37,729 bases of DNA from contig JALQVI010000010.1 in the NCBI GenBank assembly GCA_023260395.1, positions 1-37,729 of the forward strand, given 5' to 3'. The translations under genes and the position numbers were made by a program. This document shows positions 8,850-18,600 of this stretch, in pieces (position 1 is the first letter of the stretch; each line of letters begins with the position of its first letter). The notes beneath the pieces were generated by a model. That model saw only the letters and a program-made list of their open reading frames with translations, was not told the origin of the DNA and did not search any database. Source of the DNA: Candidatus Nanopelagicales bacterium. GTDB lineage: Bacteria > Actinomycetota > Actinomycetes > S36-B12 > UBA5976.

Positions 8850-9590
8850 ATGAAGCAATTCTGTGCACGTCTATTGGCGGTCACCTTTGCTGTCTTGGCT
8901 TCAACAGTCCCTAGCTCTCCAGCAGAAGCAATCTCAAACTCCATCGTCATCAACGAGGTGGATTGTCACGGTAATGACTGGATCGAAATCGGCAACCGAA
9001 GCTCTAATTCGATTGACATATCTGATTGGCTGCTCTCGGACAAAGCCTTAAATTCAACAGCTGCTGGACATGTGTACACATTTCCTTCAGGTACTCGAAT
9101 TGCGGCGCGTGGTCGATTTGTTGTTCAGCAAAGTGGAACCGGAGCGGCTCATCTTGGATTTGGAATCAATTGCATTAAAGGCGCAACGATCAAGATTGGG
9201 TACCGTAACGGATCGACATATTCAGAAATCGATTCCGTTAATGTCCCTGTGATTGCGCCACAAATTTCCTACGGTCGACTTCCAGACCTTACTGGGGGAT
9301 TTGAGCAAACCGCAGCCACAAAGAATGCTGCCAATTATGGAATCAAGCCAATCTTGACGAGTGCAACTACCGCAACCTGCATCAAAGGTCGTGTTTGCAA
9401 AGTAACCCTCCGGGCTCACAATGCTCCGACTTTTCGATTGAGTAAGCCTGTTGCGGGCGTTTCTGTCACTGCAGATGGAGTGCTATCAGTCATTACATCA
9501 AAAATTGCGACCTATAAACCAGTCGTAGTAATGACGAATAGATTTGGCTCGACCAACGTAACCGTCTCAATTGCGGTGAAGCTTCGCTAA
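8850..9590 (+). CDS. Secreted lamin-tail-domain (LTD) protein
   Basis: Start reassigned to ATG 8850 (MKQFCARLLAVTFAVLASTVPSSPAEA) behind GGAGAA; the longer ORF start lies inside the upstream terminator. IVINEVDCHGNDWIEIGNRSSNSIDISDWLLSD is the LTD signature. Stop overlaps the convergent VTC gene stop (CTAA, 9587-9590). Confidence 0.82.
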   Translation: MKQFCARLLAVTFAVLASTVPSSPAEAISNSIVINEVDCHGNDWIEIGNRSSNSIDISDWLLSDKALNSTAAGHVYTFPSGTRIAARGRFVVQQSGTGAAHLGFGINCIKGATIKIGYRNGSTYSEIDSVNVPVIAPQISYGRLPDLTGGFEQTAATKNAANYGIKPILTSATTATCIKGRVCKVTLRAHNAPTFRLSKPVAGVSVTADGVLSVITSKIATYKPVVVMTNRFGSTNVTVSIAVKLR

Positions 9591-10363
9591 ACGAGAGTTT
9601 TAGAAGCTGTTAACGTCTGAGCAAGCTTGCTTGCGCTATGAATTCTTGGGCGCATAATTTCCGCGGCCTCTACCGCCGCGCAATACTTACTAAACGACGT
9701 TGGGTGTATGCCTAGTTTTCGTAAGTGGCGTACCGAATCAGAAATTCGATGAGGGGACTTGATTTCGACAAGTACAAGATTTGGCAACATTTCAAATTTC
9801 TTATTTGCCGCCTCTAAAGCTAAAGCAGAGTCAACTGTGATTCGCTCTACGGAGTCTCGGTTAATCACTGTTGAGCGCTGAAAAGTTGTGACAGCCGTTG
9901 GTTGTAATCGGTCTGCAATTTCACGGTATCTCTGGCTTTGATGCAATTCAAGAATGGCATCGTTGATGAGACATATTTCGTCATTACCTATGTCTTGGCG
10001 ATCTTCAAATAACATTTTTTGCGTTTGACCGTTTCCAAGTTTCGCTTTCACTTCAAGTCTTGTGCGGTTTGACTCGACATAGTGACGGGTACGGACCTTT
10101 ACGCGACGACGTCGGCGTTGGGCGTGGTCTCGATATAGCAGCAACTCGGGGGTATCGAAGTATGACGTTTGGTAAGTAAACGATCGCGCATCTGAAACTT
10201 CGAGCGCGGCGAATCTCATTGTTGTTTGCCTTAGGAATTGATCGACAATGTCTCGATCCAAAATGAACTTTGTGTCATATCGACGCAATGTAGTCCAGGT
10301 TGAGTCGAGATCCGCCAAGCTGACCGAGGGAAGCTCCTTCAGTGCAGATAAATCGAAATGCAT
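9587..10363 (-). CDS. VTC-domain (polyphosphate polymerase-like) protein
   Basis: RRYDTKFILD, TSYFDTPELLLYRDHAQRRRRRVKVRTRHYVES, RLEVKAKLG, LVEIKSP, SKYC: VTC/CYTH tunnel motifs. Confidence 0.85.
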   Translation of the reverse strand: MHFDLSALKELPSVSLADLDSTWTTLRRYDTKFILDRDIVDQFLRQTTMRFAALEVSDARSFTYQTSYFDTPELLLYRDHAQRRRRRVKVRTRHYVESNRTRLEVKAKLGNGQTQKMLFEDRQDIGNDEICLINDAILELHQSQRYREIADRLQPTAVTTFQRSTVINRDSVERITVDSALALEAANKKFEMLPNLVLVEIKSPHRISDSVRHLRKLGIHPTSFSKYCAAVEAAEIMRPRIHSASKLAQTLTASKTLV

Positions 10364-10938
10364 TAGTGTGAAGAGCGGCGGTAAGTAACGTCGACTGTCG
10401 TGGTTTCTTGCAAAAGATTCACGCTTGTGATGTTCATGTGGATGATTTCTGCGTTAAGTAAATTTCCGAGATGTGCTGAAAGTTCTGTTGGATCTGGAAT
10501 CGCCGTGTCGAGAACGACAACTGCATGCTCCGTTGCGCTCCGGAATTTGGCGTTATCAACAAGGGCCATGGCGAGCAACATGAAAACGACCAATGTTGAT
10601 GGCAACGAAATCCCTGCAAGGTCAATTGCGCAAATTAGTGCGATCGACAGTGAGATGAAGAAGTATGCAATCTGGGTGTGCCCGTATTCAAAGCTTCGAA
10701 GGCGAATGATGGAAAGTACGCCGAAAAGCGCAAAGCCAACTGCGGAGGAAAGCGGGCTAAAAGACAAGACTGTCAGTACTGAAAAGAGGCCAACGTTGCA
10801 TGCGAGGTAAACAGCCACGAGATCAGGGCGCTTGTAGTTTCGGTAAAACAAGCCGAAAAGCAAGAGCGAAATAGCGACCAAGTCCAATGCCAAACGGGGC
10901 AGGATCAGGCTGAGGTCGGCTGTTTGTTGAGTGTCCAT
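10363..10938 (-). CDS. DUF4956 membrane protein
   Basis: Multiple TM helices, FGVLSIIRLRSFEYGHTQIAYFF; gene abuts and overlaps the VTC gene by 1 nt. Confidence 0.8.
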   Translation of the reverse strand: MDTQQTADLSLILPRLALDLVAISLLLFGLFYRNYKRPDLVAVYLACNVGLFSVLTVLSFSPLSSAVGFALFGVLSIIRLRSFEYGHTQIAYFFISLSIALICAIDLAGISLPSTLVVFMLLAMALVDNAKFRSATEHAVVVLDTAIPDPTELSAHLGNLLNAEIIHMNITSVNLLQETTTVDVTYRRSSH

Positions 10939-10966
10939 GAGGTTTCCTTAAGGCAGTTTTCGACGA

Positions 10967-12505
10967 TTAGATTGCGCGAACGCGGATTGCGACTGACCAT
11001 GGAGAGGTTCCACGGCTAGTAATCACACGTACGCGGAGATAGGAAATTGTTCCTGGAGTGACATTTCGAATAACGGTTTTAGTAGCGGAGTCAGGCGTGA
11101 GGGTAGTCCACGATGTTCCATTTAATGATCGTTGTATTTGGTAGCCGGTAATCGATATGCCGGGCACCTTCGTAGCAACCCAGCTAGCCGTAATCGTTTG
11201 CGAAGTTAAGGTCGTAGTAAGTGTTGGGCGGGTGAGTGCCAAACTCGTTGCAATAGGAAGAACTTGATCGTTACGAACATTTAAGAAATTTCGTATTGAA
11301 TTGACGGTTCCAATGGCGCAGTTCAAGTCGCAAACTCTTCCAGTCGGGTCGGTTTGCGGACCCATCTCGCTTGCCAAGATTCCGTCGTAGATATCTTGTG
11401 GCATGTTGCCGAGTTGAAGTGATTGCGCTTTATTCCAAATTGTTACTAGCGAATCGGTGTACATCGCGCGGCAAGGTGCGTAGGCATTGCATTTTGATAA
11501 AAGCAAATAACCACCGCCATTCGCATAAAGGTCCTGCAAGCCACCCCATGTTTGATCGGTGCCCCAAGGGAACATGCGAAACTTCCCGGTTGCGTCACTA
11601 TGCAAGTAGTAGTTGTTTCTATTCGTCGCATAGCCATCCCAATGGCCAACATAATTTTCGGTTGCCCAATCCAAGGTCATTTCCTTGAGGTCCGCGCGCT
11701 TGAGCATGGCGTTGTACCAAGCGGCGCCATCGAGTTGATTGATGCGAGCAAATTCCTTGAAGTCGCTGTTATTTGCAGCATTTCCTAGGTCTGTTTGGAA
11801 TGTGGCTCCGTCGTACATATCAGGAAAGAATGGGGTGCCGCCTTCGTAAAGGTGGGTGGTCCCGTTGACCCAACGGGCAAGAGCGACCTCATCCATGGTT
11901 TCGATATTTGTATGGAGTCCGTAATCAACACAGGTTGAATTTTGCTCAGGGTTCATATCTTGAGCACAGTTCATGAAGATGCGCACATAGCCAACTCGTG
12001 GGGCAGGTACTCCAACATTGCGAAACAGTCGATACGACGTCGCTTCGTGAACATATGAGCCATCTTGAACGTCGTTATTGAAAGTCAACTTTTTAAGACC
12101 CAAAACTCTTTGAGTTTTATGTCCTGTGCTATTGATTTTGACCTTGAACCCAGCTTTACCGCTTAACGCAGTCAGAGATCCCCAGCCACCTTTCAAGTGA
12201 ATTTCTACATCCAGCGGCCCGTAGGTAGTTGTAGCAGTTGTGAGCTTCAGCTGTGCTGGCACGTAAGAAAAGTTAGTTGGATCGCTGCGATGGTCGAATT
12301 CGTCATTAATAATGTCAATCGAAGTTTGAGGAACGATTAAATCGACGCGGTTGACAACGGTTGGATTAAAAAGAGAAGCCGCAGCATCATTTCCTTCGAC
12401 ATACGGCACGGTGGTTGCCGAAACCGGGCTCGAGCTAAGTCCTAGGGTTATCGCGGCGATTGCTGTCGCAGTTATGACTGATAAGCGAAACCGCGTATTT
12501 TCCAT
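10967..12505 (-). CDS. Secreted CotH-family protein kinase with C-terminal Fn3 domain
   Basis: Signal peptide to SATT; VEIHLKGGWGSL, KAGFKVKIN, LKKLTFNNDVQDGSYVHEATSYRLFRNVGVPAPR, NYVGHWDGYATNRNNYYLHSDATGKFRMFPWGTDQTWG (CotH); C-terminal TASWVATKVPGISITGYQIQRS (Fn3). Confidence 0.88.
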   Translation of the reverse strand: MENTRFRLSVITATAIAAITLGLSSSPVSATTVPYVEGNDAAASLFNPTVVNRVDLIVPQTSIDIINDEFDHRSDPTNFSYVPAQLKLTTATTTYGPLDVEIHLKGGWGSLTALSGKAGFKVKINSTGHKTQRVLGLKKLTFNNDVQDGSYVHEATSYRLFRNVGVPAPRVGYVRIFMNCAQDMNPEQNSTCVDYGLHTNIETMDEVALARWVNGTTHLYEGGTPFFPDMYDGATFQTDLGNAANNSDFKEFARINQLDGAAWYNAMLKRADLKEMTLDWATENYVGHWDGYATNRNNYYLHSDATGKFRMFPWGTDQTWGGLQDLYANGGGYLLLSKCNAYAPCRAMYTDSLVTIWNKAQSLQLGNMPQDIYDGILASEMGPQTDPTGRVCDLNCAIGTVNSIRNFLNVRNDQVLPIATSLALTRPTLTTTLTSQTITASWVATKVPGISITGYQIQRSLNGTSWTTLTPDSATKTVIRNVTPGTISYLRVRVITSRGTSPWSVAIRVRAI

Positions 12506-12659
12506 TTGTTCACTTTAGTGGGAATCGGTCAATAAAAAAGGCCGACAGAGAAAAAATAACGGGTATCCCCTGTGCATCTTGGCGTGGTATGCCCCATACT
12601 TATCGAATCGGGTTTGGCACGCAGGCTGAATTCGGGGCTCGTCAATCCGGAGGATCGTC

Positions 12660-15600
12660 ATTAATACGCGCAAATTTCTCTCGTCCCGTTCCGTTCGTTG
12701 GCTGAAAGTCAGTCGAATTGCCGCGGTCACAACCGCGTTAGCGATTGGCGCAAGCGTCCTAGGCGCTAGCCCTGCGAGTGCATCCGCAGGTGTGACGCCA
12801 CAGGTTTTGGCATGGGATTCGAATCCAGCGTCGTCGGCGCCATTCGCATACAACGCGATTTTGCCGCTTGCAGCCTCGAGTGATTCAGGTCTGGCTGTCA
12901 CGTTTGGAACGACCACTCCAGAGGTTTGTACGGTCGATGGATCTTCACTGACGATTATTTCAGGTACCGGAACTTGTGAGTACTACGCGGAGCAATTAGG
13001 CGATGACACATTCGCTGAGGCAACACGGTTAACCGAGAGTGTTGCCGTTGAAAAACTTGCGCAAACAATTTCATTCTCTGGAATCAATAACCAAAGCGAT
13101 GCGAGCCCTGATCCGACTCTTGTTTTCTCTGTTGATTCAACGCTTGAAGCAATTGCAACTAGCAATACACCTGCCGTTTGTACTGTTGCGAGCGGCACTG
13201 TCCACATCGTGACACCGGGAACATGTTCAATCACGGTTTCTCAACCAGGAAATAACAATTACTCGGCGGCAACTCCAGTTACTCAAAGATTTGTAATTTC
13301 CTCGTCTCGACCTGCGATGCCGCAAAATGTTTGGATCGAGCGAGGTTCTCATCAAGTTACTGTCCACTGGAACGAAGTAACAAACGTCGGTGACGCAGCT
13401 ATTGATAGTTACACAGCCACAGCGAATCCATCGGGGCCATCATGTTCAACTGCGGCTAACCAAACTTCGTGCGTGATTACTAATCTGAACGACGGTACCG
13501 AATACGGAATTTCAGTCTTCGCGACTAATGCTTACGGGAACTCACCTGTAACGACTCCTATGGGCCTTGGAACCGCAGTTGATGTTCCAATGTGGGAAGC
13601 ACCGTACAGTTGCGGAATTGATGGCTCGAAGCATGTTCAGTGCTGGGGTGACAATAGTTATGGCCGAGCAACTCCGCCAAGCGATCTCACCAATGTTAAA
13701 TCGATTGGTGTTTCAGACATACATGCCTGTGCTTTGACTGAAGCAGGCAGAGTGGTGTGTTGGGGATACAACGACGACGGCCGTTCAACGGTCCCTGCTG
13801 ATCTACCTGTGGCCGAACAATTGTCCGTTGGAGATACTCAAAACTGCATCGTTGCTAATGGTGGAGATTTACGTTGCTTCGGCGCAAACGCGCAGGCCTA
13901 CGACATTCCTAGTGACTTGGGGCCAGTGACCTCAGTGTCAGCTGGCTTTGCAGATATCTGTGCAATCAAAACAAACGGGCAAGTCGTGTGTTGGGGTAAT
14001 AACCGAGGAGGCATTGAGTCCTTAATGCCCACTGGACTTAGCAATGCAGTTCAGGTTTCAGTTTCTTTGAATACCGCATGTGTTCTCAAGGCAGATCACA
14101 CTTTCGTGTGTTGGGGTGATGAACTTCCTGGACAAACACAGCCAACAATAACTGGCGATATTCGCAAGGTTGAATCCAATTCATATCAAACGTGTGTTCT
14201 GACGACGACCGGAAAACTAACGTGTTGGGGTGAAGATTGGTGGGGTCGAATTTCTCGGAAGCCTGCGGACTTACCTCCAGTCAGTGATTTTGAAATTTCT
14301 CGAACTCACGTTTGTGTTTCGTTGAGTCAAGGTGGCGGCGTGCGCTGCTGGGGTTATGACAATTCTCAGGCAGTGCAAGTGGCCGGCAGTTTGGTTTATG
14401 GCTCGAAAATATTGATGGCTTCGGTCCCTTCGGTCCCTCGCAATGTTTTTGCTCGCCGCGGTGATCAGTCCGCCACAATTTCACTTGACCCACCACTGAA
14501 TAATGGTGGAGCGCCAATTTCAAGTTACTCAGTCGTTACGGTTGGCTTCCCAACAAAGCAGTGCACAATCGATCCAACGGATCCAAATCTTTCCTGCACA
14601 GTTGAAGGCTTAACAAATGGCCGTTCATATTCATTTGTAGTGAGGGCAGTGAATGTCGCCGGCAGTTCCATGCCAGCAGTTCCACTTGATGCAATTTATG
14701 TTTCCGGTTCAAGTGGCTACACTCAATGTGCTGTTCTTGCGAACCATACGGTGACTTGCTGGGGCTGGAACCCAGATAGCTATGTCATTCGTACGGTTCC
14801 ATCCGACTTACATAACGCAGTTGCTGTTGCAATTCCAGCGACAGACGAAGGCGCGTGTGCTGTCACGACTGAGGGAACCATCCGATGCTGGGGCACGGGC
14901 TGGGGAGTAAACGTCTTTCAAGGCCCAGGCGTTCCAACGGATTCAGGCTATGTAGGCATCACCGCATCGGTGTACAACATTTGTGCATGGAAATCGAATG
15001 GCGCAGTTGTTTGTTGGGGTTGGGACGGTACAGGACAAGTCAGTGGTGTTCCGTCGGGAGCAGTTTCTAAAGTCACAGCAACTCACGAACATGGCGACTG
15101 CGCTGTCATGCAGGACCATACGTTCACATGTTGGGGAATTTCAAGAGGTCTAGATACATCGAGTGCTCCTAGCCAAGTTAAAGATTTTGTTGGAAGTACC
15201 AATGCATGGTGTGCCATTGACATGGCAGATGTTTTGTCGTGTGGTGGCGACGGAAATATCGCCAACAATATTCCAGTTGACATTGGTTTGGTGAAGTCCG
15301 TTGCGATTGAAATCTCAAACGCTTGTGCAATCAAGATGGATGACACTGTTGTGTGTTGGGGTGGGAATGGCTATGGAGTAACGAATGTTCCAGCTGATCT
15401 CGGTGGTGTTCGATCCGTATATATTGGTTGGGTCGAATCTGCATGTGCGATTCGACTTGACGGCATGCCGCAATGTTGGGGCCATGTTGAGGCGCAAGGC
15501 GCAGTACCCACAGGTGTAGTGGTCACTCCAGGTCGTGTGCCAAGGGCACCAAATGGAGTCGGCGCCCGCAATACAACGGTCGGCGTTGAAGTTTCTTGGT

Positions 15601-18600
15601 CAGCTGTCGTTGACAATGGCGGTTTCCCAATTTCGGGTTATCGCGCAACTGCAACTCCTGGAAATGCGAGTTGCACAACGACTGGAACATCGTGCTTAAT
15701 CAAGGGCCTTGATCGCGGCCAACGATATTCATTCCAAGTTACGGCAACTAATGAAGAAGGCACGTCTCAGCCGTCACGAATCTCAACGCCAGCTGTTGGG
15801 GTGGCCACAGAAGCACGTGATCAGCCGTATGGATGTGTAATCACTGGCGGTTTGCGTGAAATTGAATGTTGGGGAAACAATCAAAATGGACGTGCGACGC
15901 CACCAACTAATTTTGATCACGTGTCGCAAATTACATTGGGATCCGACCACGGTTGTGCAATCAATGACTCTGGAGAATTACGATGCTGGGGAGTGAACAA
16001 CAGCGGAAATATTCCCGCAGGCTTAGATTCTGTTATTAAGATTTCGGCTGGCCGCTACAAGACCTGCGCTATAAATTCTCAGCATGATTTGCGTTGTTGG
16101 GCAACGGATGGTCAAGTTTCAATTCCTGACACGGTCGGTAAAGTCATCGACGTTTCAGTCGGCTGGGAAGAAATATGCGCGATACGTGAAGACCGATCGG
16201 TAACGTGCTGGTCGGTTAACTGGGGATCACTGACAGATCCGGAAGTTGCGATAACTGATGCTGAATCCATTGCTGTTGGCCAAGGAACCGCATGTGCTGT
16301 CTCCGTCGGGGGTACCTTGCGCTGTTGGGGTAATAATGCAAACCTCTGGTTACCGACAGATCTTGGACGTGTTAAAAAGATTGACATTGTAGAAAGTCGA
16401 GGCTTTTGTGCAGTTACGGTGACAGATCAACTTCGTTGCTGGGGTGAAGATTGGAATGGCCGTTTTAGTCGTCAACCTGCAAACCTTGGTTCGGTATCTG
16501 ATGTTTCCGTAAATGACGGAATGACTTGCGTCGTCTTGCTTGGTGGTAAGGGAACTCGCTGTTGGGGTGTTCCAGACATCAATTGGGCTGATGGTATGGC
16601 TCCGGGGTGGCGTTATGGTGCAACCCTCGTCGCATCTGTTCAACCAAGCGCGCCGCGTAACGCTGTTGCAATCTATGGCGATAGTAAAGTGACAATTCAG
16701 TTTGATGCCCCACTGAGTAATGGCGGACTTCCAATTACTTCGTATCTAGTTAAGGCTCGAGGAACGACAAAGAGCTGTGAAGTTGCCGGAGACGCAACGA
16801 ATCTTGCGTGCGATGTAACTGGCTTAACAAATGGTTCAACATACACGTTCTCAGTCGTTGCTCGAAATGATGTCGGTACCTCAAAGAGCGTGGCAACCAT
16901 GAAGTTGCTTGATATTTCTGGTCGCCGAGGTCTCGCGTATTGTGCAGTCAAGGTCGATCACAAAGTCACCTGTTGGGGTTGGATTGAAAACTTTGGGGTG
17001 AAGGATACTTTGCCTGCGGATCTTCCGTTGGCGAAAAAGATTGCGATCAACTGGGATGTGGATGCAGGTTGCATCATCACGCTTCAAGACACAGTTCGAT
17101 GCTGGGGCGGCGGCTGGGGCGGCTGGAATGGCGCTTTGGTTTCACCTCTTGCCCACGTTACTCAGTTAGAGATGGGCCAATATCACGCTTGTGCGTTGAC
17201 TGAAAGTGGGGCCGTGACTTGTTGGGGTTACTCAGAAGGCAATCGAACAGCTGTGCCAACCGATCTTGGTCCAGTATCCAAAATATTTATGTCGATGGGA
17301 TCAACATGCGCACTTCAGCGAGATGGTCAAGTCATTTGTTGGGGAAGCATCCTGCCGCCCTCTGAAGTTACGAGCCAGTTCACTGACGTTATCGATTTGG
17401 GTATTGCAGATGAAGAATGGTGTGTCATTCACTCTGATCATTCACTCGGTTGTTATGGCTATGTCGGAGAAGTATCAGCGGTTCCTGCAGAAGTAGGCAC
17501 TGTAAAGTCAGTGACGCTTGGCGAACGTAATGCCTGTGCAATTCGCATGGATGACAGTGCGGTGTGTTGGGGCAACAATGATTACGGCAAGAGTGAAGTC
17601 CCCGGCAGCGACGTTGGAGTCGCAAAGATTGTCGCCGGACGCGAGGCGAGTTCTTGTCTAATTGATTTCAATGCAGATGTGGTGTGTTGGGGTTACACCG
17701 GCGATACCCGCTCTGAATCATTTACGACGCTTTCTGCCAAGCCAGGCGGTGCGCCAAGTTCTCCATTGAATGTTCGAGCAACGAATGCACCTCGTGGCGT
17801 GCGAGTGACGTGGGATGTGCCCGCAGAGAATGGTGGATACCCAATTACTGGCTATACCGCCAGAGCTCAACCCGGGAATAAGTCTTGTTCGACAACGGTT
17901 GGCGTTTCGGTTAACCCATTAACTTGCGTGATTGTTGGTATTGAAAGTGGCGCGCAAGTAAATGTTGGCGTAACTGCCACATCCGTTGCAGGAACCTCGG
18001 ACATGTTTACTTCGACATTAGAAACCGCTCAGGTTTCAGTCGAGTATGAACACGTTTGTGCGGTCACTAGCTCAGGCACGGTCAAGTGTTGGGGCAACAA
18101 TGACAATGGCCAAACGATTGTTCCATCCAACCTAGGTACCGTTACTCAAGTTGCTACATCGGTACGTGCTTCATGTGCTTTGAATACACAAGGCGAAGTT
18201 CGTTGTTGGGGTGAAGCGAATACCGGTGGCATGGCGCCGTCGGATTTGGGAGCAGCCACCAAGATCACTATGGGCATTAGTAATGCATGTGCTCTCTTGG
18301 TCGATACCACTGTTCGTTGTTGGGGTGAGAACGGAAACGGTCAAAATAATATTCCGGCCGGAACGACGAATGTGACAAGCATTAACGCGCAGTCGCGTTC
18401 CACGTGCCTTGTTTTCGCTGACAAGTCTTCTAGCTGTTATGGCCAAGTGTGGCCAGTGCCTAGTGATCTTGGTGAAGTACTCGATATTATTGGTGACGAA
18501 TGGCATACCTGTGCGATGTTGGTTGACCATTCATTGAGATGTTGGGGCGATGGAAACTGGTCCTATGTGCCAAGTGAATTCGCAGCGCCGAATTCGATTA

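Noticed and set aside
10400-10810. 136-aa plus-strand ORF antisense to DUF4956
   Set aside because: Shadow ORF of a well-supported membrane-protein gene; composition is low-complexity with no family resemblance.
10967-12505. CotH and GerMN-like genes as evidence of sporulation
   Set aside because: Both families occur in non-sporulating bacteria and no other sporulation genes are in the window.
12515-12916. 133-aa minus-strand ORF overlapping the 5' end of the giant gene
   Set aside because: No recognisable domain and antisense to the signal peptide coding region; the + frame is far better supported.
18171-18530. 119-aa minus-strand ORF inside the propeller region and similar antisense ORFs (19326-19736, 20700-21068)
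   Set aside because: Antisense shadows of the long + strand frame without start signals or domains.
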